Source: Streptomyces aureocirculatus
GTDB lineage: Bacteria; Actinomycetota; Actinomycetes; Streptomycetales; Streptomycetaceae
Length of the DNA stretch: 64,000 nucleotides
Assembly (NCBI RefSeq): GCF_000720475.1
Contig: NZ_JOAP01000004.1
Span: 136,721 to 200,720 of the forward strand
Direction of reading: 5' to 3'
In this document: positions 52,477 through 61,723 of the stretch, piece after piece
How the letters are laid out: every line of letters begins with the position of its first letter
How positions within the stretch are numbered: position 1 is the stretch's first letter
The notes under the pieces: model-generated
The model's input: the letters and a program-made list of their open reading frames with translations, nothing else
Databases searched by the model: none
What the model was told of the DNA's origin: nothing
Program-made: the position numbers and the translations under genes

Positions 52477-55400
52477 ATGGGAGCGCAGCGCGAGGGATTC
52501 GTCGTCAAGGTCCGCGACACGGCGACGGGGGCGCCGGTCGGCGTCGGTTTCGTCGTCGGTGACAAGGAGATCGTGACCTGCGCCCATGTGGTCAATGTGG
52601 CCCTGGGGCGGCAGAAGGGCTGCGCGGAGCGGCCTGCGGGCGACGCCCGTGTGCAGGTCGAGTTCGTGCTGCTCGGCGACGCGGAGGGAGCACCGCTGCG
52701 GCACTGCCGCATCGGCTCGTGGGACCCTCCGCCCGGCGGCGGCGCGCCGGGCAGGGACGTGGCGGGCCTTGTGCTCGTCGGCGGTGACACACTGCCCGTC
52801 AGCGCGGGCGCGGCCCGGCTCATCGACGCCCGCACGGGCCTGGTCGGCGACACCCGGGTGAAGGTCTTCGGCTACCCGGGCAATCCACCCAGGAAGGCCA
52901 ACGGCGCCTGGAGCACCTGTGTGCTGCGGGGCGCGGTCGGCGGCGGGCTCGTGCAGCTCGACGCGGAGAGCGAGTCCGCGCTGCGGGCCCAGCCGGGGTA
53001 CAGCGGATCGCCCGTGATCATCACGGACCGGTGGGGTGACGCCGTCGTCGGCATGCTCGCCCTCGCGAGCCGTGAGGGAGCCGCCCATGACGCGTACGCC
53101 GTACCGCTGTCGGAGGTCTCCGCCGCCTGGCCCGAGGCGTTGGGGCGGGGTGTGCTGCCGCCGTGCCCCTACCGGGGGTTGCAGGCGTTCAGCGCCGAGG
53201 ACGCGCTGGCGGGAGTGTTCGTCGGCAGGGAGCGTGAGGTCGAGCGACTGCGGACGATGGTGAAGACCCAGCCGCTCGTGATGGTGACGGGGCCCTCGGG
53301 GGTGGGCAAGTCGTCCCTGGTGGCCGCGGGCCTGCAACCCCAGCTCGCGACGGAGGGGTGGGCGGTCGCCTCGTTCCGGCCAGGGATGTCCCCCTTCGAC
53401 GCCGTGGCCCGCGCCCTCCTCGAACTGGAGCACCCGCGGCGGACCCACAGCCTGGAGGAACTGGAACACCGGGCCCGCGCCCTGCGGGAGGAGGGCTTCT
53501 GGACGGTCGCCTCCCGGCTGCGGGTGCTCACGGGGCGCCGACTCGCGCTGATCGCCGACCAGTTCGAGGAGGTCCTGAGCGGCAGCGCCGACCGGGCGCA
53601 GCAACTGGAGTTCCTTGAGCGGCTGCTCCCGCCGGCGGACGTCGCACAGGACCCCGGGGTCCGCCTCGTCGCGACCCTGCGGGCCGACTTCCTGCCCGAC
53701 CTGCTCGAACTGCCGGACATCGGGCCCCGCCTTCAGGACCGGCAACTGAACGTGTCCCCGCTGGACGAGGCGGCCCTCATCCGGGTGATCGTCGAACCGG
53801 CGTCGGTGGCCGGGGTCACCTTCACGCCCGGGCTCGCCGAGGCCATCGCCGCCGAGGCGAGCAGGGCCGCGGGCAGCCTGCCCCTCCTGGAGTTCACCCT
53901 GACGGAGCTGTGGGCCCTCCAGCACGACCGGCGGCTCAGCTTCGACAGCTATCAGAGCCTCGGCGGTGTCTCCGGCGCGCTGAACCAGCACGCGGAGAAG
54001 GCCTACAGCCTGCTCGCCCAGCACCTGGACGAGCCGCGTATCCGCCGGGTCCTGCTGTCCATGGTCCGTGCCCGCGGCGGGGCCACCAGCGCCGTCCGCG
54101 TCACCGTCCACCGCGCACACCTCGGCAAGGACTGGTACATCGCGCAGCTCCTCGCCGATCCCGAGCAGCGCCTCGTGGTCCTCGGCACCGGCGGGCCCGA
54201 CACCGCGGAGATCGCGCACGAGGCGCTGATCCGGGAGTGGGCGAGGCTCGCCGCCTGGGTGGAGGAGGACGCCGACTTCCAGCAGTGGCTCGCCGTGGTC
54301 GAGGAGCGCGCGACGGAGGCGGACCTGCTGTCCGCGACGCGCCTCGCGGAGGCCGACCGCTGGCTGGGCGAGCGCGCCGCCGACATCCCCGAAGCCGTCG
54401 TCCGCCTCATCGAGTTCAGCCGCGACGAGATCACCGCGCAGCAGCGTACGGAGCAGATGCTGAGCGCATCCCAGGAGCTGACCGCGCAGCTCCAGCAGCG
54501 TTCGGCCGAACTGGAGGCCTCGCAGCAGGCGCTACAGGCGTCCAACACCGAGCTGGAGCACAAGGCGGAACTGCTCGCGCGGCAGAACCGCGACATCGAG
54601 ATCAAGAACACCGAGATCGAGGAGGCCCGGCAGGTTCTGGAGGAGCGCGCCGAGCAGCTCGTGGTCTCGATGCGCTACAAGTCCGAGTTCTTCGGGAACA
54701 TGTCGTACGAGTTGCGATCGCCCCTCAACTCGCTGCTGATCCTCGCCAAGCTCCTGGCCGACAACTCCGAGGGCAATCTCACGCCTCGGCAGGTGGAGTT
54801 CGCCGAGACGATCCACGGCGCGGGCTCGGACCTGCTCCAGCTCATCAGTGACATCCTCGATCTGTCGCGGGTCGAGGCGGGCAAGATGGACATCAGCGCG
54901 ACCCGGATCGCGCTCGTGCGCCTCGTGGACTACGTAGAGGCCACTTTCCGGCCGCTGACCGAGGAGAAGGGCCTCGGCTTCTCCGTACGCCTGTCCACGG
55001 AGCTGCCCGCCACGCTGTACACCGACGAGAGCCGTGTGCTGCAGGTGCTGCGCAACCTCCTGTCCAACGCGGTGAAGTTCACCGACAGCGGGGCGGTGCG
55101 GCTTTCCGTTCTGCCCGGCGGCCCCGATGTGCCCGCCGCGATCCGGGAGCAGCTCTGGGAGGCCGGTTCGCTGCACTCCCCGGAGGACGGCCTGATCGCG
55201 TTCTCGGTGTCCGACAGCGGCATCGGCATCCCCGCCGACAAGATGCGGGCGATCTTCGAGGCGTTCCAGCAACTGGACGGCACGACAAGCCGCAAGTACG
55301 GCGGTACGGGACTCGGGCTCGCGATCAGCCGGGAGGTCGCGCGCGTGCTCGGCGGTGAGATCCACGCGGTGAGCGAACCGGGGCACGGTTCCACGTTCAC

Positions 55401-55944
55401 GCTGTATCTGCCGCTGCACTCGCTCGACCGGCCGCCGCACTCGCTCGACCAGCCGTCGCACGGGTCGGTGCCGTCGTTCGAGGGTCTGTCGGAATTCGTG
55501 CCCCCGCTGTCCGCGGCGTCCGCGGAGACGACTCGCGCAGGGCAGGCGCCGCCCCGGTTCGACGGGGAGAAGGTGCTGATCGTCGACGACGACATCCGCA
55601 CCGTCTTCGCGCTGACGGTGAGCCTGGAACGGCAAGGCCTCACGGTGCTGTACGCGGAGAACGGCCAGGAAGGCGTCGAGGTCCTCGGCAGGCACCGGGA
55701 CGTCGCGATCGTCCTCATGGAGATCATGATTCCGGAGATGGACGGCTACGCGACCATGTCGGCGATCCGCGAGATGCCGCAGTACGCGCGACTGCCGATC
55801 ATCGCCCTCACCGCCAAGGCCCTGAAGGGCGACCGGGAGAAGGCGATGGCCGCGGGAGCCTCGGACTACGTCACGAAACCGGTCGACCCCGACCATCTGC
55901 TCGCGCGCGTCAAGTACTGGACCGGGATGCCGAAGGACGCCTGA
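52477..55944 (+). CDS. trypsin-like protease - nSTAND NTPase - hybrid histidine kinase - receiver fusion with degenerate phospho-acceptors
   Basis: A 1155-residue cytoplasmic protein. Residues 1-210: trypsin-like domain with His in VTCAHVV (about 37), Asp in GRDVAGL (about 94) and Ser in GYSGSPV (about 177). Residues 230-640: nSTAND NTPase with Walker A GPSGVGKSS (271-279) and Walker B LALIADQFEEV (357-367). Residues 645-735: coiled coil. Residues 735-970: kinase core in which the H-box reads FFGNMSYELRSPLNSL, with Tyr744 where His is expected; N-box, DSGIGIP and GGTGLGLAI ATP-site motifs are intact. Residues 1035-1150: receiver in which IVLMEIMIPEMDG has Glu1082 in place of the phospho-Asp, other receiver residues conserved. 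Phosphotransfer by the normal route looks impossible; nucleotide binding, proteolysis and conformational signalling look possible. Confidence 0.9.
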   Translation: MGAQREGFVVKVRDTATGAPVGVGFVVGDKEIVTCAHVVNVALGRQKGCAERPAGDARVQVEFVLLGDAEGAPLRHCRIGSWDPPPGGGAPGRDVAGLVLVGGDTLPVSAGAARLIDARTGLVGDTRVKVFGYPGNPPRKANGAWSTCVLRGAVGGGLVQLDAESESALRAQPGYSGSPVIITDRWGDAVVGMLALASREGAAHDAYAVPLSEVSAAWPEALGRGVLPPCPYRGLQAFSAEDALAGVFVGREREVERLRTMVKTQPLVMVTGPSGVGKSSLVAAGLQPQLATEGWAVASFRPGMSPFDAVARALLELEHPRRTHSLEELEHRARALREEGFWTVASRLRVLTGRRLALIADQFEEVLSGSADRAQQLEFLERLLPPADVAQDPGVRLVATLRADFLPDLLELPDIGPRLQDRQLNVSPLDEAALIRVIVEPASVAGVTFTPGLAEAIAAEASRAAGSLPLLEFTLTELWALQHDRRLSFDSYQSLGGVSGALNQHAEKAYSLLAQHLDEPRIRRVLLSMVRARGGATSAVRVTVHRAHLGKDWYIAQLLADPEQRLVVLGTGGPDTAEIAHEALIREWARLAAWVEEDADFQQWLAVVEERATEADLLSATRLAEADRWLGERAADIPEAVVRLIEFSRDEITAQQRTEQMLSASQELTAQLQQRSAELEASQQALQASNTELEHKAELLARQNRDIEIKNTEIEEARQVLEERAEQLVVSMRYKSEFFGNMSYELRSPLNSLLILAKLLADNSEGNLTPRQVEFAETIHGAGSDLLQLISDILDLSRVEAGKMDISATRIALVRLVDYVEATFRPLTEEKGLGFSVRLSTELPATLYTDESRVLQVLRNLLSNAVKFTDSGAVRLSVLPGGPDVPAAIREQLWEAGSLHSPEDGLIAFSVSDSGIGIPADKMRAIFEAFQQLDGTTSRKYGGTGLGLAISREVARVLGGEIHAVSEPGHGSTFTLYLPLHSLDRPPHSLDQPSHGSVPSFEGLSEFVPPLSAASAETTRAGQAPPRFDGEKVLIVDDDIRTVFALTVSLERQGLTVLYAENGQEGVEVLGRHRDVAIVLMEIMIPEMDGYATMSAIREMPQYARLPIIALTAKALKGDREKAMAAGASDYVTKPVDPDHLLARVKYWTGMPKDA

Positions 55945-56024
55945 GGCGGCGGCCACCCTAAAATCCGTGTAAAAACGTACCGTTATGCTGGGGTTTCTTG
56001 TACATGAGCAAGGGGGCCGAGCAA

Positions 56025-56729
56025 GTGCAGGGAACAGCCGTGCGGGTGATGGTGGTGGACGACGAGAACCTGGTCCGGGAGGGGCTGCGGCGCATTCTGC
56101 AGACCTTCGACGGAATCGAGGCGGTCGCCGGCTGTTCGGGCTCGGCGGCCGCGGACCAGGCTCTGCTGCACCGCCCCGACGTGGTGCTGCTCGACCTGCG
56201 GATGCCGGACCGCGACGGCCTGACGGTCCTCGCCGACCTCCGGGCGCTGCCCGCACCGCCCGCCGTCGCCCTCCTCACCACCTTCGACGCCGAGGAGCAT
56301 CTGTCCGCCGCCCTGCGCGGCGGCGCGGCGGGTTTCCTGCTCAAGGACACACCCCCGGCGCAACTGGAGTACGCGATCAAGGAGTTGGCGCGGGGTGGCA
56401 GCGTGCTCGCGCCCCGTCTCGCCCGCACGGTCGTACGCCACTACGCGGGCACCGGCGCACAGGGCCCGGGACCGGCCCCGTCCCTGTCCGGCTCCCCCGC
56501 CCCCGAGCTGACCGGCCGTGAGCGGGACGTGCTCGCCCTGCTCGCCGACGGCCTTTCCAACGCGGAGATCGGGCAACGCCTTTTCATCGGCACCACCACC
56601 GTCAAGGACCACGTCAGTGCCCTCCTGGTGAAACTCGGGGTCAGCAACCGCGTGCAGGCCGCCGTGCACGCCCACCGCCTCGGCCTGGTGCCTGCGGACC
56701 CGCTCGCCGGGGACACCGCGGGCCGATGA
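56025..56729 (+). CDS. NarL/LuxR-family response regulator
   Basis: A receiver (VMVVDDENLVREGLRRIL, phospho-Asp in VVLLDLRMPDRDG, Thr in ALLTTFDA, Lys in FLLKDTPP) and a C-terminal LuxR HTH (LTGRERDVLALLADGLSNAE, then TTTVKDHVSALLVKLGVSNR). GTG 56025 is chosen because AGGGGG lies eight bases upstream; ATG 56004 in the same frame would add seven residues. It overlaps the kinase gene by ATGA. An AT-rich promoter-like stretch (55958-55990) precedes it, so it is transcribed separately from the STAND fusion. Confidence 0.9.
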   Translation: MQGTAVRVMVVDDENLVREGLRRILQTFDGIEAVAGCSGSAAADQALLHRPDVVLLDLRMPDRDGLTVLADLRALPAPPAVALLTTFDAEEHLSAALRGGAAGFLLKDTPPAQLEYAIKELARGGSVLAPRLARTVVRHYAGTGAQGPGPAPSLSGSPAPELTGRERDVLALLADGLSNAEIGQRLFIGTTTVKDHVSALLVKLGVSNRVQAAVHAHRLGLVPADPLAGDTAGR

Positions 56730-57826
56730 GGTTCGACCGCCGCACCGCAGAACGTGGCGTGGCGCTGCTTGCCTGCGCCGAGCTCCTGACCGTCGCCGGG
56801 ACCTTCGATCACCTGGGCCTCGCCGTCTGCTCGGTCGCTCTGCTCGCCCTCCCTCTGCGCCACCGCTTCCCGCTGAGCACCGTGGCGGCGACGCTGCCCG
56901 CCACCGTCACCGAATACCTGTGGCTCCCCGCCATGCTCGCCATGTTCGTGGTGGCCCGCCGTGCGTCGTACCGGGTGATCGCGGGCTGCGGCGCGCTGCT
57001 GTTCGCCGCCGCGCTTGTCCCCTGGCCGCCCGCCGCGCTCCTGGACCACTCCCGGCCGGAGGTCCTCACCATGATCGAGGGCGCGGGGCTGCTGAGTCTC
57101 GGCCCGATCGTTCTCGGCCGCCTCCTCGCCACGCGTGACGAGCTCAAGGACCGCCTGGCGGACCTGGCCGCCTCCCAGGACCGGGAGCGGCGTCTGGAGG
57201 CCCAGCGCGCGGTGACCCGTGAACGTGCCCGCCTGGCCCGCGACATGCACGACACCGTCTCGCACCACGTCGGCATCATCGCCGTGCAGTCCGGAGTGCT
57301 CAGCGCCACCGAGTCCGACGGCGAGCGACGGGCGGACATCGAGGTGGTGCGCGAACACAGTGTGCGGGCTCTGGAGGAACTCCGGGACATGGTGGGCGTA
57401 CTGCGCGGCGCCGACCCCGCGGCGGCGGCCGCCGTCGGCCGGACCCGCCTCACCGACCTGCACGGGCTCACCGCCGAGAGCCTGCTCGACGTCAGCGTGC
57501 ACATCGCCGTGGCTCCGGGACCCGACTGGGACCCCGCCCTGGAGGCGTGCGCCTTCCGCGTCGTGCAGGAAGCCCTCAACAACGTACGCAAGCACGCACC
57601 CGGAGCACCGGTGCAGGTCTCCGTCCTGGCGCCGGAGGGGGAGCGCGCGCTCGTCGTCGAGGTCAGCAACGGGCCGCCGCCCACCGACAGGACCGCGCCC
57701 GCCCTGCCCGCCGGGGGTCACGGTCTCGCCGGACTGCGCGAGCGCGTGGCCCTGGTGGGCGGCAGCGTCACCGCCCACCCGACCGTGGACGGCGGCTTCT
57801 CGGTACGGGCGGTGCTGCCGCGGTGA
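56726..57826 (+). CDS. HPK7-family sensor histidine kinase
   Basis: A 366-residue kinase with about five N-terminal membrane helices (residues 10-130), then a HisKA_3 dimerisation domain with the phospho-acceptor His in RLARDMHDTVSHHVGIIAVQS and a HATPase with ALNNVRKHAPG (N-box) and GGHGLAGLRERV (G-box). The short loops suggest membrane-level sensing. Its start overlaps the response regulator stop, the classic actinobacterial NarL/HPK7 pair. The likely target is the small secreted peptide gene 210 bases downstream. Confidence 0.9.
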   Translation: MRFDRRTAERGVALLACAELLTVAGTFDHLGLAVCSVALLALPLRHRFPLSTVAATLPATVTEYLWLPAMLAMFVVARRASYRVIAGCGALLFAAALVPWPPAALLDHSRPEVLTMIEGAGLLSLGPIVLGRLLATRDELKDRLADLAASQDRERRLEAQRAVTRERARLARDMHDTVSHHVGIIAVQSGVLSATESDGERRADIEVVREHSVRALEELRDMVGVLRGADPAAAAAVGRTRLTDLHGLTAESLLDVSVHIAVAPGPDWDPALEACAFRVVQEALNNVRKHAPGAPVQVSVLAPEGERALVVEVSNGPPPTDRTAPALPAGGHGLAGLRERVALVGGSVTAHPTVDGGFSVRAVLPR

Positions 57827-58036
57827 GGCCCGTCCGGCGCCGGGGCACCACGGAACCCTCCATTCGGAGGGGGCCGGTGGACGGTTACGGCCAGGGGGGC
57901 GTCCCGGCCAGCATGGTTCCCGGCCGCGACGCCCACGACCAGGCGGCGTCCGCCGACGGCGGCGCACATCCCGCCCGCCGTGACGACCATGACGACGCCG
58001 CCCGTACCGACGGTGCGGCAGGGGGAGACCCAAGTG

Positions 58037-58570
58037 ATGACGACACAGCAGCGCCACCCCGCGATCCGCCGTGCCTCGCTGGTGGGCGTGGCCGCACTCA
58101 CCGCCGGCGCCCTGTTCGCGGGCGCCGCCCCGGCCCTGGCCGCCCACGCCGCCGAGTCCCGTGCCGCCAGGACGGTGGCCTCGGCCGCCGAGGAGATGCC
58201 CGCACTGACCGCGGAGCAGCGGCACTTCATCGAGGACGGCATGGGTCAGGAGGCGATGGCCGAGCTGACCCGCGCCATGAACGAGGGCGGTGCCGACGGC
58301 GAGATCCGCCCGCGGGCCTTCCCGATCGCCGCCGTCGCCATCGGCGCCGCCGCCTGGTGCGCCAAGGGTGCCGTGGCCAGCATTCCCACCTCGGTGCTCA
58401 GCGACGTCGCCGACGGCAAGTTCTCCGGCAAGGGCACCTACGTCAAGAACGCCATCGTCGGCTGTCTGGGCGGTGAGATCGGCGGCGTGGTCTGGAAGTT
58501 CCTGCCCGGCTGGGTCAAGAACAAGGCCGTCGCCATGGTGGCCGCCTTCATCATCAAGTACATCCGCTAG
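58037..58570 (+). CDS. secreted hydrophobic peptide precursor, candidate SDP/bacteriocin-like toxin
   Basis: A 177-residue preprotein: signal peptide (about residues 10-36, ending ALAAHA), an acidic pro-region (EEMPALTAEQRHFIEDGMGQ and EGGADGEIRP), then a hydrophobic, Gly-rich and cationic C-terminal part of about 80 residues with exactly two Cys (108 and 143) and a Lys/Trp-rich end (VVWKFLPGWVKNKAVAM). The signal-pro-region-hydrophobic two-Cys layout recalls the SdpC family of killing factors or other bacteriocins. There is no sequence match I can name. The next gene is a small membrane protein that could give immunity. ATG 58037 follows GGGGGAG. Confidence 0.6.
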   Translation: MTTQQRHPAIRRASLVGVAALTAGALFAGAAPALAAHAAESRAARTVASAAEEMPALTAEQRHFIEDGMGQEAMAELTRAMNEGGADGEIRPRAFPIAAVAIGAAAWCAKGAVASIPTSVLSDVADGKFSGKGTYVKNAIVGCLGGEIGGVVWKFLPGWVKNKAVAMVAAFIIKYIR

Positions 58571-58612
58571 CCGTCCCACGCACGTCGACAGGTATCCGGG
58601 GTCCGCGCTCTC

Positions 58613-58966
58613 ATGGCTTACGTCTTCATCATCTGCTGCTTCGTCCTCCTCGCGGTGGTCACGCTGCTGGCCGCCCGGGTAGGCCGTCGCGGCCAGGTCT
58701 GCGACCGGAGCATCGGGTACGACGTACCGGACGAGGTCAAGCGCGACCCGGCGCTGCGGGCGAAGGCCGACCAGCTCGTCGCGCACTGGTGCACCGGCGC
58801 GGCGATCCTCAGCCTCGCGCCGCTGGTGCCGATCGGCAGGGTCCTGCTCGCCGACGGCGACCGGGCCATCGGCACCGCCGGGCTGCTCGTCGTGGCGGCG
58901 TACGGTCTGGTCGTGGTGGCCGTGGCCGGTTACCCGTTCGAGAAGATCAAGCACCTGGCGCGCTGA
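58613..58966 (+). CDS. small membrane protein, candidate immunity protein
   Basis: A 117-residue protein with three hydrophobic segments (about residues 2-22, 64-82, 88-106) and a central polar loop (RSIGYDVPDEVKRDPALRAKAD) that faintly resembles the SdpI signature loop. It is 42 bases after the hydrophobic-peptide gene in the same direction, so probably co-transcribed. Immunity is inferred from context; the family is not established. Confidence 0.55.
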   Translation: MAYVFIICCFVLLAVVTLLAARVGRRGQVCDRSIGYDVPDEVKRDPALRAKADQLVAHWCTGAAILSLAPLVPIGRVLLADGDRAIGTAGLLVVAAYGLVVVAVAGYPFEKIKHLAR

Positions 58967-59181
58967 GCGCGGGCCCGCCGGGCGCCGCGCCCGACCCGGC
59001 CGTGCGCCCGGCCACCGCCTCCGGCCGACCGGATCCGTCCGGTCGGCCGGAGGCGTCGGCGGTGTCGGGCAGCCGTGCGGACGACGACTTCGCCCGGTGT
59101 CGTCCCCATCGCCCGACCAGCTCATCTAAAGTTTCTTCAAGTAGTTGCCGCCATTGGTGATCTGAGAAGGATTCACGGACT

Positions 59182-61140
59182 ATGTCGACTGAGACGACCG
59201 AGACGTTCGAGTTTCAGGTGGAAGCCCGCCAGCTTCTGCACTTGATGATCCACTCGATCTACTCGAACAAGGACGTCTTCCTCCGCGAGCTCATCTCCAA
59301 TGCCTCCGACGCACTGGACAAGCTCCGGCTCGCGGCCCTCCGCGACAGCTCGCTCGACGCGGACATCTCCGACCTGCACATCGACATCGAGGCCGACAGG
59401 GCGGCCCGTACGCTGACCGTGCGCGACAACGGCATCGGCATGTCGCGCGACGAGGTGGTCCAGCTCATCGGGACCATCGCCAACTCCGGTACCGCGCAGT
59501 TCCTGAAGGAACTCAAGGAGGCCGAGGACGCCTCGTCGGCAGAGGGGCTCATCGGCCAGTTCGGCGTCGGGTTCTACGCAAGCTTCATGGTCGCCGACAA
59601 GGTCACGCTGCTGACCCGGCGCGCGGGCGAGAGCCAGGGCACCCGCTGGACCTCCACCGGCGAGGGCACGTACACCATCGACACCGTCGACGACGCGCCG
59701 CAGGGCACCGCCGTCACCCTGCACCTCAAGCCGGAGGACGCCGAGGACCGGCTGTACGACTACGCCGCGCCCTGGAAGATCAGGGAGATCGTCAAGCGGT
59801 ACTCGGACTTCATCACCTGGCCCGTCCGCATGGCCCCCGAGCCCCGCGCCGACGCGGGCGCCGACGGCACCGGCGAGGAGGGCACCGGCACCGAGGACGC
59901 GGAGGCCCCCGCCGCCCCCGAGACCCTCAACTCGATGAAGGCCCTGTGGGCGCGGTCGCGCGAGGAGGTGACCGACGAGGAATACCACGAGCTGTACAAG
60001 CACATCAGCCACGACTGGCACGACCCCCTGGAGACCATCCGGCTCCAGGCCGAAGGCACCTTCGAGTACCAGGCGCTGCTGTTCCTGCCCTCCCACGCTC
60101 CGCACGACCTGTTCAACCAGGGCTACAAGCGCGGCGTACAGCTCTATGTGAAGCGGGTCTTCATCATGGAGGACTGCGACGCGCTGATGCCGTCGTACCT
60201 CCGGTTCGTCAAGGGTGTCGTGGACGCCCAGGACCTGTCACTCAACGTGTCCCGCGAGATGCTCCAGCAGGACCGGCAGATCCAGCTCATGAACCGGCGC
60301 CTGGCGAAGAAGGTGCTTGCCACCGTCAAGGACCTGCGGACCAAGGACCCGGAGCGGTACGCCACCTTCTGGCGGGAGTTCGGCGCCGTCGTCAAGGAAG
60401 GCCTGATCGGCGACTACGAGAACCGCGACACACTCCTGGAGGTGTCGTCCTTCGCCACCACGCACGACGAGGACGCGCCCACCACGCTGCGCCAGTACGT
60501 GGAGCGCATGCCGGAGGGGCAGGAGCACATCTTCTACCTCACCGGTGAGTCACGTCAGGCCCTGGAGAACTCTCCGCACATGGAGACGTTCCGGGCCAAG
60601 GGCATCGAGGTGCTGCTGCTCACCGACCCCGTCGACGAGGTGTGGGTGGACTCCGTGCCCGCGTACGACGGCAAGCAGTTCCGCTCCGTCGCCAAGGGCG
60701 AGGTCGACCTCGGCACGGAGGAGGAGAAGCAGGAGGCGGAGAAGGAGCGCAAGCAGCACCAGGAGCAGTTCGCGGGCCTGTTGACCTGGATGACGGAGCA
60801 CCTGAAGGAGAACGTCAAGGAGGTGCGTCTGTCCTCGCGCCTGACGGTGTCCCCCGCCTGCCTGGTCTCGGACACCCATGATGTGACACCCGCCCTGGAG
60901 AGCATGTACCGCGCCATGGGCCAGTCCTTGCCGCCCACCAAGCGCATCCTCGAACTCAACCCGTCCCACGCTCTGGTCAGCGGCCTCAACACGGCACGCG
61001 CCGAGCGCCCCGACGACGGCGGCCTCGCGGAGACCGCCGAACTCCTCTACGACATGGCCCTGCTCGCCGAGGGCGGCACGCCGGGCGACCCCGCCCGGTT
61101 CGTGAAGCTCATGGCCGACCGCATCGAACGCACCTTGTGA
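59182..61140 (+). CDS. htpG: molecular chaperone HtpG (bacterial Hsp90)
   Basis: A 652-residue dimeric ATP-dependent chaperone. GHKL ATP-binding motifs are intact: SNKDVFLRELISNASDALDK, TLTVRDNGIGMSRDEV and GLIGQFGVGFYASFMVAD. The middle-domain catalytic Arg region (SREMLQQDRQIQ) and the C-terminal dimerisation domain are present. An acidic insertion of about 25 residues near 235 (GADGTGEEGTGTEDAEAP) is longer than in E. coli. ATG 59182 follows GAAGGA. Its last 32 bases overlap the convergent 2'-5' ligase gene. Confidence 0.97.
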   Translation: MSTETTETFEFQVEARQLLHLMIHSIYSNKDVFLRELISNASDALDKLRLAALRDSSLDADISDLHIDIEADRAARTLTVRDNGIGMSRDEVVQLIGTIANSGTAQFLKELKEAEDASSAEGLIGQFGVGFYASFMVADKVTLLTRRAGESQGTRWTSTGEGTYTIDTVDDAPQGTAVTLHLKPEDAEDRLYDYAAPWKIREIVKRYSDFITWPVRMAPEPRADAGADGTGEEGTGTEDAEAPAAPETLNSMKALWARSREEVTDEEYHELYKHISHDWHDPLETIRLQAEGTFEYQALLFLPSHAPHDLFNQGYKRGVQLYVKRVFIMEDCDALMPSYLRFVKGVVDAQDLSLNVSREMLQQDRQIQLMNRRLAKKVLATVKDLRTKDPERYATFWREFGAVVKEGLIGDYENRDTLLEVSSFATTHDEDAPTTLRQYVERMPEGQEHIFYLTGESRQALENSPHMETFRAKGIEVLLLTDPVDEVWVDSVPAYDGKQFRSVAKGEVDLGTEEEKQEAEKERKQHQEQFAGLLTWMTEHLKENVKEVRLSSRLTVSPACLVSDTHDVTPALESMYRAMGQSLPPTKRILELNPSHALVSGLNTARAERPDDGGLAETAELLYDMALLAEGGTPGDPARFVKLMADRIERTL

Positions 61141-61723
61141 CCGGGTGACCTGTCCGGTGGAGCCGGTACGCGGCCCGGTCCCGCCACCGCCCACCGTCCC
61201 GGACGATGAGGTGGACCGTGTCCACCGGACAGGTCAACGGCAGCAGCGGGGCGAGTTCGGCCTCCAGCGCGTCGTACGCGGCGTCCTGGGTGCTGGGACC
61301 CTCGCTGTTCGCGACCGTCACATGGGGGTCGAGTCCCGCGCCGAAGATCCCCCGGTAGGGCAGCGCTTCGGGCCAGCGCAGCGCGAGGTCCTTCTGCAGG
61401 GCCTTGACCGGATCGTGCGGCCACGGGTCCAGGTACAGCACGCCGGGATAGCGGCCGAACGCGCCGAGCGTGAGCGTGAAGGCGTCGTGGCCGCCGAACA
61501 GGTCGGCGAGCGCGCGGTGGACCCCGTCGTCGATACGGCTCTCGTGCAGGAACGGGTAGAGCACCGTCACATGGGCGGGGAATCCGGCCCGGATCAGCGG
61601 GTCGGCTTCCGGGAGCTTGATGGTGAGCGCCGTGTCACCGGGTACGTCCGGCCACCCGTCCTCGCCCCTGTCCCTTTCCCCGTCCCTGTCCCTTTCCCCG
61701 TCCCCGTCTCCGTCCCCTGTCAG
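61109..61723 (-). CDS. 2'-5' RNA ligase / cyclic phosphodiesterase family protein with CTG start
   Basis: A 204-residue 2H phosphoesterase: two HxTx motifs, AHVTVLYPF and PHVTVANSEG, about 120 residues apart, with TALTIKLPEADPLIR at the start of the domain. Members hydrolyse cyclic or 2'-5' phosphodiesters in RNA or nucleotides. No ATG, GTG or TTG is available at the expected place. A CTG at 61723 overlaps the TPR stop as CTGA and follows AGAGGAAG, mimicking the usual ATGA coupling. The first 20 residues come from a tandemly repeated GACGGGGAAAGG stretch. Confidence 0.75.
   Translation of the reverse strand: MTGDGDGDGERDRDGERDRGEDGWPDVPGDTALTIKLPEADPLIRAGFPAHVTVLYPFLHESRIDDGVHRALADLFGGHDAFTLTLGAFGRYPGVLYLDPWPHDPVKALQKDLALRWPEALPYRGIFGAGLDPHVTVANSEGPSTQDAAYDALEAELAPLLPLTCPVDTVHLIVRDGGRWRDRAAYRLHRTGHPVTRCVRCGRP

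Noticed and set aside
56004..56006. ATG 56004 as start of the NarL regulator
   Set aside because: Possible, but GTG 56025 has a clear AGGGGG eight bases upstream and gives the normal receiver start.
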